A stretch of 64,000 bases of DNA from Undibacterium sp. YM2. GTDB taxonomy: Bacteria; Pseudomonadota; Gammaproteobacteria; Burkholderiales; Burkholderiaceae_D. Positions 55,637-64,000 of the stretch are shown piece by piece. The notes below the pieces were generated by a model. That model was given only the letters and a program-made list of their open reading frames with translations, did no database searches and had not been told where the DNA came from. Within the stretch, counting starts at the first letter, position 1. Every line of letters starts with the position of its first letter. A program made the position numbers and the translations under genes. The stretch spans positions 4,216,001-4,280,000 of the forward strand of contig NZ_AP018441.1 of the NCBI RefSeq assembly GCF_009937975.1, read 5' to 3'.

Positions 55637-56326
55637 ATGAACAATAGTACCCGCCAGATTGTTTTTATCGATGGAGTCGGCGGCAAGCGCTATATGCGCG
55701 GCACATTTGTCCGCTACTTTGAACGACGCGGCTACAAGGTACTATGCTTTGACTACAAGGTATCGTCCCAATCCTTTGATGAAATCCAAAAGAAGCTCAG
55801 CGAATTTTTATCTGCGGTCGGCAGTCAAGGTGAATATCATGCTGTCGGCTATTCTTTTGGCGGCGTGCTTCTCAGGAGCCTGAGCGAGCAACTGGAGCCG
55901 CACTTGCGGCCCAGGCGTGCAGTCTTGCTGGCATCACCACTACGCGCCATGCGGCTCGCCCGCAGATTGCATAACTGGAAAATCTACCAGATACTGACTG
56001 GCGAATGCGGCCAATTTGCCGCTGATGAAGAAAGGATGAGCAAAGTCCCCATGCTCAACATTCCCTGCGCCCACATCTATGGCACATGGCCCTGGCTTGG
56101 CGCTTTCTGTTTTTTCTTTGGCTTTAGCTTGCCACACGATGGCATGGTTGCTGCTGATGAAGCCATTCCATCGTCACAGGCGCAGGCGATACCTGTACCG
56201 GCAAGCCATGCTTTCATTCCATCGAATGTGCATGCATTGAGGGCCATGGAACGATGCTTTGCTACCGAGACTTCGGCAGCAAAGCACAGTTGCGATAAAT
56301 GCCTTGTAGTGTCATCAACACATTGA
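55637..56326 (+). CDS. Alpha/beta hydrolase
   Basis: A 229-residue protein that begins like a hydrolase (IVFIDGVGG). It has the nucleophile motif GYSFGG (Ser near 73), a lid-like hydrophobic region (WPWLGAFCFFFGFSLP), a late Asp (HDGMVAADEA) and His (PASHAFIPS). It lacks a signal peptide. Substrate is unknown; lipase or esterase activity is plausible. It stands convergent to the toxin-like gene. Confidence 0.75.
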   Translation: MNNSTRQIVFIDGVGGKRYMRGTFVRYFERRGYKVLCFDYKVSSQSFDEIQKKLSEFLSAVGSQGEYHAVGYSFGGVLLRSLSEQLEPHLRPRRAVLLASPLRAMRLARRLHNWKIYQILTGECGQFAADEERMSKVPMLNIPCAHIYGTWPWLGAFCFFFGFSLPHDGMVAADEAIPSSQAQAIPVPASHAFIPSNVHALRAMERCFATETSAAKHSCDKCLVVSSTH

Positions 56327-56374
56327 TGACCACATTCATCTCAATCATTACAGTTCTCATAAGCAGCAATCGGC

Positions 56375-58162
56375 TTATTCAGCCCGCTCATATTCCCAAT
56401 GAAAATTCAGTGAATTGAATTTATCCGTACTATGAGTGCCAGAGATATTGACGAGTCTGGCAGCAACCATATCATCAAGGCCCGCATCAAAATAGCGGCC
56501 ATTGATGTGATCGCCAATCTTGCCAGCCTGGATAGATCGCCCCAGATTGGTTTCGAGTATCAGTCCCAAAATGATGTTATCCCATTCAAGAAGGCGGACA
56601 TTACAGATATATTCACCTGTTGCCAGTTTCAGTGTCTGTTTGTCCCCTTCTGTCTTGCCGACGGAAAAACTATCGCCTTTAACAGGTAATAATTGCAGGC
56701 CGCAAAGAAAGGCATGTGGTTGATTATTGGTATGCGTCCACAATACGACTTCGCCCAGATCATCAAGCTTTGAGGCAAAACTGTTGGTAGAAGGCATATA
56801 CCCATAAGCAGTCGTTACTGCGATTTTCTTTTTGCCCGGCCCAGGTTTTTTCTCTCTGTTGAAATAAGGCCACAGGTACACCTGTGCCAGGATAACGTCA
56901 AGTTCGACATCGAATTTCGCCTTTACCCTGGCCACATGCATTTCCTTGGCTTTATCTGCCTTGGCCTTGGCATAGGGATCGTGAACGCGTGATGAAGGTG
57001 CGAAAGTATGTGAAACACGCCAGCCTTCATAACGATCTTCGACCCAGTATTCTTCCAGCCGCCCCTGCCTGCTGGAAGTGACTTTTACATCACTGACGAT
57101 AAATGACAGTCGCCATTCCATCGCCTTTTTGCGGCTGGTACTGGCGGCCAGGCCAAAGCGTGCTATGGCTTCGTTTAAAAATTGCAGTTCATCACCATCT
57201 GCCTTCAGCGCAGCCTGGTCAGTGCTGGCTAGGAGCAGGTTCGCCTTATTATAGTGACTAACCATTTCCATGCGCATAGTCAGCACCATCGTGCCCCAGG
57301 ATGCCATGAGTGGCAGCACGGCAAGGCCGCCATCATTATCGAGATAGTGGTCTTCTACCTGCGTAGCCGCTGTAATGGCAGCAATCAGCTTGATGCGCTT
57401 ATTGGTCAGGTTAGTGGTAGTCAGATATTCCTTGAGATTTTTTTTGATGCCTTCCAGGGTCTGGGTCAATGTTTTGATTTCAGCCTGTTTCAGCAAATCC
57501 TTCATACGCTGTTCAACATAGGCGGTGATCTGATCCCAAAAATTCTGATCGTGATTGTCAGGCCAGAAGAAGCCGACAATGGCCTGCACAGCACCACCAA
57601 CTTCGGGCATCTTGTCTATCAGTGACAGCGTTGCCTCACGTATAAAATCGGTATGCACCTTGAATGCCATTGGCTCTCTCACCAGATAACCAGTACTGGC
57701 CGGCATAATGCTGAACAACTGATAATCGCGGTTGGCTATATTGGTGTTCAATTGATTTTGCTGTACTTGCGCGCCATCTTTCCCGGCATCTTTTACTTCC
57801 AGCGTCAGACCACTATGAGCAGCCTTGATGTAGTAATAGCCCTCACCGTTCGACATCAGCCTGAAACGCTGGTTGGGCGAATTACCGTTTGAATCACTCC
57901 AATCCCATTGCAACAGCTCTGCGTCTGCATCTTGCGAAGCGTTCTTGATATCCCAGTACAAACCGGAATGACTCATGATCACATAAAAGTGCCCCTTGCC
58001 ATTGCGGGCGAAACGCACTTGCTGGGCAGTGCTGCCCTGGATCGCGTTTTGCGACTCTATCTTCAGCCCTTTTTGTTTTTCCTGCCTTTGCACGCCCAGT
58101 GGCTGCTTGCTATGTTTGGGGATGATGAAATAAGGTCTGTCGTTCTCAAAATTGAAGGCCAT
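56375..58162 (-). CDS. Lectin/Cry-like pore-forming toxin candidate
   Basis: A 595-residue protein with three recognisable parts. Residues about 40-150 form a ricin-type lectin domain (SGLYWDIKNA, NQRFRL, SGLTLEVKDAG). Residues about 165-300 resemble the helical N domain of delta-endotoxins, with VGGAVQAIVGFFWPDNHDQNFWDQITAYVEQ and a following amphipathic helix series. The C terminus (about 490-595) looks like a jacalin-type beta-prism (LLEWDNIILGLILETNLGR). There is no Sec signal. Together this suggests an insecticidal or eukaryote-directed toxin. ATG 58162 has GGAG at a good distance. Confidence 0.7.
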   Translation of the reverse strand: MAFNFENDRPYFIIPKHSKQPLGVQRQEKQKGLKIESQNAIQGSTAQQVRFARNGKGHFYVIMSHSGLYWDIKNASQDADAELLQWDWSDSNGNSPNQRFRLMSNGEGYYYIKAAHSGLTLEVKDAGKDGAQVQQNQLNTNIANRDYQLFSIMPASTGYLVREPMAFKVHTDFIREATLSLIDKMPEVGGAVQAIVGFFWPDNHDQNFWDQITAYVEQRMKDLLKQAEIKTLTQTLEGIKKNLKEYLTTTNLTNKRIKLIAAITAATQVEDHYLDNDGGLAVLPLMASWGTMVLTMRMEMVSHYNKANLLLASTDQAALKADGDELQFLNEAIARFGLAASTSRKKAMEWRLSFIVSDVKVTSSRQGRLEEYWVEDRYEGWRVSHTFAPSSRVHDPYAKAKADKAKEMHVARVKAKFDVELDVILAQVYLWPYFNREKKPGPGKKKIAVTTAYGYMPSTNSFASKLDDLGEVVLWTHTNNQPHAFLCGLQLLPVKGDSFSVGKTEGDKQTLKLATGEYICNVRLLEWDNIILGLILETNLGRSIQAGKIGDHINGRYFDAGLDDMVAARLVNISGTHSTDKFNSLNFHWEYERAE

Positions 58163-58448
58163 GCAAAACTCCAGGAAAAGAACCGGCATGCGCCACCATG
58201 GCGACAAACATCAGACCGGGGGAATCAAAAGACGGGATAAAAAGACAGCTCAAGAACATGCATTTTATAATCAAATGCACAATCATGTTTCCTTTTTAAT
58301 CATTACGGCAGTGTTGCCGCGTTTGCTCTTGTGCCTGGCTTGCCGGGTAAGCCTTTGTCTGTGCACATAACAGCGACCCGCCATGGCAATTTGCAAGCAG
58401 TGCCATAAGACAGCAATGGCTGAATGGAAATTGTCTATGCCACCAATT

Positions 58449-59096
58449 TTAAAGCGGACAGCATGCCTGCGCAGTTTTCATCAGATATGGCAGGCCGAAG
58501 TCATCAAGAAAAGAAAGCATTTCCCTGCACATATCTCCAGTCGCATATTCGGCATCTTCTTGCGTCAACGGAGTATCCATGAAGCATTTCATAATGCCCC
58601 AGTACCTGATCATCGTATTTTTTTCCCAATCGGTTTCTGTATAGGCAGCAGATGCATTTGCTCTCTTCAGGGTATCAGGGTCGGCATATACATCCTTTGC
58701 CCTTTCTATCGAAGCCATTTCTTCTGCCGGGCCAAAAAATCCAAGCGGGCTGCCAAATTCCGTTCTATACAAATACACTTCCTGCAAACCTGCCAGAGCA
58801 TCAAGATTGCCATCGTTAGCATCCAGCTTCTCAACAGCAGTTCGATGAGCCTCTACAAAATCCAATACGCCATCACTTCTTCTTGACCACCCTATACCGA
58901 GATTGCAGTCATTGCCGGATGAATAGAATTCGAGAGCCACAAAACAAGAGAAATTATCTGATACTCTCCAACGCCAGACGCAAGAGCCCGGACGCTGTGC
59001 ACCAAGCTTGATTTTTTTATCCAGCTTAAATAGACCATCTACAATGAGCCTGGTGTCTATACTTTGCTGAATATGTACCCTGAATTCTTTTTCCAT
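58449..59096 (-). CDS. Hypothetical protein
   Basis: A 215-residue acidic protein with a beta-rich N-terminal half (RLIVDGLFKLDKKIKLGAQRPGSCVWRWRVSDNFSCFVALEFYSSG) and a helical C-terminal half. No signal peptide. I recognise no family. Its base composition and place at the head of a run of small unknown genes suggest an immunity-type or defence-related role, which is only contextual. Confidence 0.6.
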   Translation of the reverse strand: MEKEFRVHIQQSIDTRLIVDGLFKLDKKIKLGAQRPGSCVWRWRVSDNFSCFVALEFYSSGNDCNLGIGWSRRSDGVLDFVEAHRTAVEKLDANDGNLDALAGLQEVYLYRTEFGSPLGFFGPAEEMASIERAKDVYADPDTLKRANASAAYTETDWEKNTMIRYWGIMKCFMDTPLTQEDAEYATGDMCREMLSFLDDFGLPYLMKTAQACCPL

Positions 59097-59168
59097 CTTT
59101 ATGTATCGTCTGGTGTATCAGCCTTGCATACATGCGCCCAGAAGGGGCTGTTGTTGAAGCATGAGCAG

Positions 59169-59411
59169 CTATACGAAATCAATTTGAACAGAAGTGCAAG
59201 ATGTTCTACCTACAGCTATCAATTTGAATTTTTTGATTTCTTTCCCGGCATCTTTGAACATCGCTTGCAAAACCAGCTCTGAAGGCATTTCTGATTTATT
59301 GACGAGAAGCTGTATTTTCTTTAAGTTTGGCAAGCCTGCAAGCCCCGCCCAATGTGGCGAAACAGCGAAGCCGCCTAAGCATAAAGTCACGAGGCTATTC
59401 GTACCTACTTG
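59169..59411 (-). pseudogene. Open frame after 59412, possible gene remnant
   Basis: In the frame of the preceding gene, directly after its stop codon, another 80 codons remain open to 59169. The composition (LPNLKKIQLLVNKSEMPSEL, then FKDAGKEIKKFKLIAVGR) looks protein-like. There is no good start codon and no family match. It could be a leftover of a former immunity-type gene or chance. Confidence 0.3.
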
Positions 59412-59984
59412 CTAAGATGCAGCCGCATTGAGCGCCGGGGAAAATTTAATCACTAAAAATAGTAATAGCTGAAGGGCAGGAATTCCCCATACGAAAATAT
59501 GGACTGTTGCAAAGCCAGAGATGGGCGACAATTTGACCTTGACCAAGGGATGAAAGCGATTTTCTGTATAACCCGCGTTCCTCTTTGCTGTTTCAAGTCG
59601 CGCCGTACAGCATGCACTATCCTGTACTTTGCTGTGACCTTCAACGGCAAGCAGATGGTGGTAAAAGCCCAATTCAATTTCCAGTCTATGTAGTGTTTCG
59701 CTTCTCAAATTGTATAGATGACGACAACGCAAATACCACAATAGCCAACAAAGTAAAACAAATAGCGAAAAGAGAGGGAGTCCGACAACGATGGCAAAGC
59801 TATACAATCCTTTGTCCTGGATAAGAGCAACAGATTCTTTGCGCAAGACAAGTCCGGTCAAAAGAAACACGGCTGCAATCAAGATACTCCCTATTTGCCA
59901 ACTTAAAGAATCATAATGACGAAGCATTTCTTGCGCTGCTGAATACTCCAATTTCTTTTTTTCAAATTCATTATCATCGCTCAT
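59412..59984 (-). CDS. Hypothetical membrane protein
   Basis: A 190-residue protein with a charged N-terminal helix (FEKKKLEYSAAQEML), two hydrophobic helices near 28-48 and 60-85, a charged middle part and a third hydrophobic helix near 160-180. The layout recalls small SLATT-like effectors of defence systems, but the match is weak. ATG 59984 has AAGGG upstream. Confidence 0.65.
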   Translation of the reverse strand: MSDDNEFEKKKLEYSAAQEMLRHYDSLSWQIGSILIAAVFLLTGLVLRKESVALIQDKGLYSFAIVVGLPLFSLFVLLCWLLWYLRCRHLYNLRSETLHRLEIELGFYHHLLAVEGHSKVQDSACCTARLETAKRNAGYTENRFHPLVKVKLSPISGFATVHIFVWGIPALQLLLFLVIKFSPALNAAAS

Positions 59985-60179
59985 AAGAACCCTTTCCATT
60001 TAGAGTTACTACTGAATAGATATTAAATTAAAGACAATGAAATTGGAATTATTTTGACAATATAAATTGTTAATTAATTATTCGTGATCAAATATTGTTT
60101 TGCGACATATATGAGCGAAGTTAGTGGATGCTCAAGGTAGACAAAACCATAATCGTACATACCAGTTAACCTGAAAACA

Positions 60180-60668
60180 TCAATCAATAACACGCCCATG
60201 GGACGGATACTGGCCGGACAATATTTCCTGATCAGTCAGTTCGTCGCCGTACCAGAGTATGACTTTGTATGCACCAGCCCCGAACGCCAATTCACGAAAT
60301 GCGCGGCCCTCTACCTGGGTAAAACCGCCGTCAGGATTGCCGAGTGGGTGGAAGATGATGATGGGATTCATCGCCATGGCAGAACTGGACTTGACGCGCT
60401 GAACAAAGGCCTTGATGAGTTGCTGTGCCACGGTAAAATCAGATACAAGTGAGCGCGGATGAGCAAAGGGATTAAGCACAACGGCGCCGGCTTTTCCCGC
60501 TATCGAAGACCGCGCCGCAGCGCCAACACCCAGTATCTTTTGATCAGGTGGCGCACTGATCGCCAGTTCAGGCACTTCTGAAATGCACTCTCCCGATTTG
60601 ATATTCTTCACGCTTAGGCGATCAGGAGAAATCTGGATGTAGATATATTGCTTGAAGGAATCGAACAT
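60180..60668 (-). CDS. Half-length MreB-like protein
   Basis: A 162-residue protein that follows the N-terminal half of MreB. It has an N-terminal strand pair, ILGVGAAAR, HPRSLVSDFTVAQQLIKAFV (MreB has PLKDGVIADF-VTE) and TQVEGRAFRELAFGAGAYKV (MreB TQVERRA...GAGARKV). The phosphate-loop motif DLGTANT is replaced by ISPDRLSVK, and the whole second actin lobe is missing. It cannot bind ATP as MreB does. Whether it regulates cell shape or is a derived paralogue is unknown. Confidence 0.7.
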   Translation of the reverse strand: MFDSFKQYIYIQISPDRLSVKNIKSGECISEVPELAISAPPDQKILGVGAAARSSIAGKAGAVVLNPFAHPRSLVSDFTVAQQLIKAFVQRVKSSSAMAMNPIIIFHPLGNPDGGFTQVEGRAFRELAFGAGAYKVILWYGDELTDQEILSGQYPSHGRVID

Positions 60669-60748
60669 AGATAAATTATTTGTGAGGCAGGCGAAAAGAC
60701 GCGATAAGATTTTTGGGTACAGATACGATCATGCGAAATCCATCTCGC

Positions 60749-61174
60749 CTACCTGGGCTGTGCAAACTTCGCTTGATGCTGTAGCAGGATTTTTCGCATG
60801 TCAGGGGCAATAAACCAGGCATCTTCAATATTTTCTTGCTCCGTACTTGCGTAGTACCAAACCGAGTAGATGTGCAGGGTTATGTTATTTTCTATCAGCA
60901 TCACTATATTTTTCCATAGATGACTTTCCAGAATAATCGTGTCTGCTGCATCAATGACAGAATTGAGTATCACTTCCATCAATGTGAATTTTTCGTCGTC
61001 GCTTAATGCCAAATTTTCATACGCAACAACAAAATCTTCAATTCTGGCAGGATCAGCTACCGCATAATGCCAGTCATAAGCCAGAGGTGGGGGTGGTAAA
61101 TCAAGTTGCCTGGCAAGTGCATACATAGCCTCGCCGGTTGGGCATCTCCATTTATGTTCCAGATCGACAAACAT
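60749..61174 (-). CDS. Hypothetical protein
   Basis: A 141-residue acidic protein, mostly helical, with IARIEDFVVAYENLALSDDEKFTLMEVILNSV-like patterning and WHYAVADPARIEDF near the middle. No signal peptide, no named domain. Typical of immunity-like or accessory genes in this part of the window. Confidence 0.6.
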   Translation of the reverse strand: MFVDLEHKWRCPTGEAMYALARQLDLPPPPLAYDWHYAVADPARIEDFVVAYENLALSDDEKFTLMEVILNSVIDAADTIILESHLWKNIVMLIENNITLHIYSVWYYASTEQENIEDAWFIAPDMRKILLQHQAKFAQPR

Positions 61175-61237
61175 GGGATTCCTATTTTTTCCACAGAATG
61201 ATAAACACTAACTACATATCAGTTGGACTCTACACAA

Positions 61238-61645
61238 TCAGCCTGGATCGGTCTCATCTATTTTTTGAGGATTTATCTTTTCACTAGCAGCCCAATATTT
61301 GGGCGGATCTTTTTTCAACAAAGCCAGATTGCAAAGCGTTGCCAGCAACCATGGTGCCAATAACCAGCCTTTGACGGACGGAGCTCCAAAAAAAATACAG
61401 GCAACCCCCAGGCATATCCAGGCAACAATCATCAACGCCGCCAAAATGCGAGATACCCTGATCGCGGGCAATAGTGACCAGCCCAACAAGACAAGCGTCA
61501 GCGTGCACGCAAAAAAAATGCCACTACTGCTACCACTGCCACCACCGCCAAAAAAGCCTGACAACATGACGAATGCCATTGCTGCGGAAGCAGCGAGGAC
61601 GGATAAGATAATCCGAAGAAAGACATGAGCGATTGCGTCAGCCAT
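61238..61645 (-). CDS. Hypothetical small membrane protein
   Basis: A 135-residue protein with a Gly/Ser-rich loop (GFFGGGGSGSSSG) between hydrophobic helices at about 8-30, 44-60, 66-85 and 90-108. No family recognised. ATG 61645 chosen; the frame is open further upstream. Confidence 0.5.
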   Translation of the reverse strand: MADAIAHVFLRIILSVLAASAAMAFVMLSGFFGGGGSGSSSGIFFACTLTLVLLGWSLLPAIRVSRILAALMIVAWICLGVACIFFGAPSVKGWLLAPWLLATLCNLALLKKDPPKYWAASEKINPQKIDETDPG

Positions 61646-61756
61646 GAGATTGATGTGCCGTTTTCTATAGGAGTTTTGAATCAAGAAATATGAAGCAATA
61701 AAAAGCAATTAGTAAGTACAGGCCTAATGTGAATACTTGAATAAAAAACTTGTCTC

Positions 61757-61850
61757 GTAGGAGCAGCTTTAGCCGCGAACCGACCATCGGTCATACTTGA
61801 TTAATCATGGTTCGCATCACACAAATTAGCTGCTGAAGCCGTTCTTACGG
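61757..61850. repeat. REP-type inverted pair
   Basis: GTAGGAGCAGCTTTAGCCGC at the left and GTAAGAACGGCTTCAGCAGC (complement strand) at the right face each other. Both follow the GTAGGAGCGGCTTTAGCCGC repeat that is widespread in proteobacterial genomes. Together they make a REP pair (BIME-like) of about 94 bases in a gap between unknown genes. Confidence 0.75.
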
Positions 61851-61869
61851 GTGGATAGAAATCTGGCCC

Positions 61870-62388
61870 CTATCTAAAGGGATACATCAATTTCCTGCGC
61901 CTATTCAGTTTGCAAGGAAAAACCAATAACTGAGACTCGCTCTTTTGGTTTATTTTTACTTTCAAAGAATAGGTACTTAAAACCATCGATGTTAAGCTCT
62001 TTAAATAAAAATAAACCTTTATTTGAATACTCGGCCCGTTCAAAAATTCGATTTCCATTTTTAGGAATCTGATGCTGCAGTTCAGAATAGGTGCCAGAAG
62101 TCCCCAGCAGAAGTTCTTGCGGGGAGTAGCAAGAGAAGTATCTGAGGTCGCTGGCAAATCACTATCCAGATATGCCCATTTCAAGGCTGCGACGGATGCA
62201 GCCCAATATACGCCAGTAATGAATGGGGCCAGCGGGTTATCTCTTTCCAGATTTTTATTATAAGCTTGGGTGCTGACATAAAGATTTGCCCCAAGACTAA
62301 AAAAACCGCCGGAAATTGCTTCCGCATTTTCTCCAATCCTGGATAAGGACATCCATTTTTTCAATCGTAGCGCTTCGTCCAGTCCCAT
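61870..62388 (-). CDS. Hypothetical protein
   Basis: A 172-residue protein. The first half (ENAEAISGGFFSLGANLYVSTQAYNKNLERDNPLAPFITGVYW) has the look of a globular alpha/beta domain. The second half is basic and AT-rich in sequence. The change of composition near residue 95 may mean a recombination or frame break. No family recognised. Confidence 0.5.
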   Translation of the reverse strand: MGLDEALRLKKWMSLSRIGENAEAISGGFFSLGANLYVSTQAYNKNLERDNPLAPFITGVYWAASVAALKWAYLDSDLPATSDTSLATPRKNFCWGLLAPILNCSIRFLKMEIEFLNGPSIQIKVYFYLKSLTSMVLSTYSLKVKINQKSESQLLVFPCKLNRRRKLMYPFR

Positions 62389-62463
62389 CGTTTACTTTTG
62401 TGCTTTGGCCATTTAATCATTGTTGGAATGAGATGCAAGTCTGTCACAGTAAAGTAACGCCCC

Positions 62464-63498
62464 CTACCCTAACATCCCTCTCAACACATCCCGCGAGTCA
62501 AATGCCGCGCGGCGCAGACGGTCATTCACGCCTTGCCAGTCTTTGTCTTGTGGCAGGGCCTCTACCAAAATCAAATCTGCATGGGCATGATCAAGTTCAC
62601 GCAAACCCGCATACAAATCATGGGCATAGCCTACCGGGTCGGCGGGCAGGTGGCGCCATGCTTCTGCGTGGATGGCGGGGTGGGCCTGGTAGCTCATGAG
62701 GGCGAGCTTTTTATTTTTGGCGTGCAGGCGGTTGACGGTGTCGTCCAGCTCTGCGGCTTCGACCAGAATTACTGGTGTGTGTGGCGCATAGTGGGCGTCC
62801 AGGGTGCCGGATGCGCGTGGGGCAGCAGCGTCTGGCGCTGATGGTGTGGTACCCAGCACGGCAGCCATTTGGGCGACAGTGATGTGGCCTGGGCGCAGCA
62901 GCACGGGGCCGTGGGTGGCGAGGCGACTGAGATCGACGATAGTGGATTCTATGCCGACATCGCTCTGGCCGCCGTCGAGTACGCTGGCGATGAGGCCACC
63001 AGGCTGTATCTCTTGCTCGAACTCTTCTTCTACGTGGGCTGCCATGGTGGGGCTGACGTGGCCGAATTTATTGGCTGATGGTGCAGCCACACCGCCCTTG
63101 CCCGCCTTGAAGGCGCGCAGGAGTTCTTGTGCCACCGGGTGCGATGGGCAGCGTATGCCTACCGTGTCTTGCCCGCCTGAGACGGCATCGGGGATATGGT
63201 CAGCACGTTTCAGGATCAGGGTCAGCGGGCCGGGCCAGAAGGCGGCGATGAGCTGGTGCGCTTCTGCCGGGATGTCCTTGGCCCAGTAGCTGATGTCAGC
63301 ACCAGGGGCAACGTGGACAATGACCGGATGATTCGATGGCCTGCCCTTGGCGGCATAGATATTGGCAACGGCGACCGGGTTTTCTGCATCCGCACCAAGT
63401 CCATAGACGGTCTCGGTCGGGAAGGCGACCAGTTGGCCGCGTTCGAGTGCTTCCGCTGCTTCGGCAATAGCGCAGGGAGTACAGGCGACGGATTTCAT
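62464..63498 (-). CDS. L-threonylcarbamoyladenylate synthase (Sua5 type)
   Basis: A 344-residue enzyme for the first step of t6A tRNA modification. The YrdC core is complete: [65 protein letters not shown] and [10 protein letters not shown]. The extra C-terminal Sua5 domain (about residues 215-344) is present, so it is the long form. ATG 63498 overlaps the purK stop (ATGA), showing coupled translation. Confidence 0.92.
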   Translation of the reverse strand: MKSVACTPCAIAEAAEALERGQLVAFPTETVYGLGADAENPVAVANIYAAKGRPSNHPVIVHVAPGADISYWAKDIPAEAHQLIAAFWPGPLTLILKRADHIPDAVSGGQDTVGIRCPSHPVAQELLRAFKAGKGGVAAPSANKFGHVSPTMAAHVEEEFEQEIQPGGLIASVLDGGQSDVGIESTIVDLSRLATHGPVLLRPGHITVAQMAAVLGTTPSAPDAAAPRASGTLDAHYAPHTPVILVEAAELDDTVNRLHAKNKKLALMSYQAHPAIHAEAWRHLPADPVGYAHDLYAGLRELDHAHADLILVEALPQDKDWQGVNDRLRRAAFDSRDVLRGMLG

Positions 63499-64000
63499 GC
63501 CCACTCCGGCGCTGCTATGCCAAGGATGGTGCAGGCTTTGCTGAGATTGGCCTGCGCTTCTGCCATGGTGGGTGCGGTGAAAGTGACATGACCCATCTTG
63601 CGGGCGCGGCGGGCTTCTGCCTTGCCGTACAGGTGCAGGTGCGCGCCAGGGATGGCCAGCACTTGATCCCATGCGGGTTCGCGCATGGTGTCGGTGTCGC
63701 CTTCATACCAGACATCACCAAGGATATTGAGCATGGCGGCTGGCGAATGCTGGCGCACATCGCCCAGCGGCAATTGTGCGAGTGCCCTGACCTGTTGCTG
63801 GAACTGGCTGGTGACGCAGGCATCTATCGTGTAATGGCCGCTATTGTGCGGGCGTGGTGCCATTTCATTGACGACCAGACTGCCATCCTTGAGCACAAAA
63901 AATTCTATGCACAGCACGCCGACATAGCCCATCTCCGCAATGATGTGCAACGCGGCAGCTTGCGCCTTGCTGGCGACATCTGCCGATACATGGGTGCTGG
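63495..64000 (-). CDS. purK: N5-carboxyaminoimidazole ribonucleotide synthase (3' part)
   Basis: The C-terminal 167 residues of PurK, cut by the right edge. The ATP-grasp core [31 protein letters not shown] is clear, with the [12 protein letters not shown] metal/ATP loop. PurK acts in purine synthesis. It lies upstream of and overlaps the Sua5 gene by four bases. The N-terminal half is outside the window. Confidence 0.93.
   Translation of the reverse strand, partial: STHVSADVASKAQAAALHIIAEMGYVGVLCIEFFVLKDGSLVVNEMAPRPHNSGHYTIDACVTSQFQQQVRALAQLPLGDVRQHSPAAMLNILGDVWYEGDTDTMREPAWDQVLAIPGAHLHLYGKAEARRARKMGHVTFTAPTMAEAQANLSKACTILGIAAPEWA

Noticed and set aside
1..64000. CRISPR arrays, tRNA and rRNA genes
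   Set aside because: I saw no regularly spaced direct repeats and no sequence that folds as a tRNA or matches rRNA in this window.

Overview
The window looks like a chromosomal segment of a betaproteobacterium, order Burkholderiales, most likely Oxalobacteraceae (Undibacterium/Herbaspirillum-like). This is an inference from moderate GC, the protein families and the Burkholderiales-style repeats; no rRNA or tRNA gene is present to confirm it. Core housekeeping genes are lnt, corC, ybeY, phoH, miaB, a Sua5-type threonylcarbamoyl-AMP synthase and purK. Much of the rest is accessory DNA: secreted proteins, toxin-like and immunity-like genes, a defence candidate and several repeat elements.

Layout. 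0-7 kb: edge of a DUF4214 gene, a nucleosidase, a Vat-like acetyltransferase, a DHCW cupin, cheW, a frameshifted chemoreceptor and a secreted amidohydrolase. 7-8 kb: palindromic repeats around small unknown genes. 8-11.4 kb: esterase, lnt and corC. 11.4-18.2 kb: an unusual operon of a split LodA-like quinoprotein, a radical SAM/SPASM enzyme, a LodA-C-terminal/ferritin-like fusion and a LodB-like flavoprotein, followed by DUF1304. 18.2-22.8 kb: KirBac channel and ybeY-phoH-miaB. The operon and the channel therefore sit inside what is normally one continuous miaB-phoH-ybeY-corC-lnt block. 22.9-27.8 kb: flavin reductase, SemiSWEET, stress-type proteins, an AraC regulator, a 345-bp MITE-like element and AlaX. 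28-33 kb: small unknown and immunity-like genes, plus a possible muramidase effector/immunity pair. 33-41.3 kb: LysR/MFS pair, lipoprotein phosphoesterase, SMI1/KNR4 protein and unknown secreted proteins. 41.5-45.8 kb: an AT-rich islet with an ABC-ATPase/TOPRIM (DUF4435-like) fusion and a RelE-type toxin-antitoxin pair. 45.9-58.2 kb: secreted GH31 enzyme, rhodanese fusion, C13 peptidase lipoprotein, RTX metalloprotease and a Cry-like lectin/pore-forming toxin. 58.4-62.4 kb: mostly unknown minus-strand genes including a half-length MreB paralogue. 62.4-64 kb: sua5 and the end of purK.

The most interesting system is the 11.9-17.7 kb operon. Its parts match the logic of tryptophylquinone enzyme maturation: a flavoprotein as in LodB/QhpG and a radical SAM protein as in QhpD. 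Here the LodA-like polypeptide is divided over separate genes, and the quinone-bearing half is fused to a ferritin-like di-iron domain. A sequence that fits a Pho box lies upstream. Three reading-frame breaks (4139-4144, about 13089-13100, 39603-39609) are either real mutations or assembly errors and need checking against reads.
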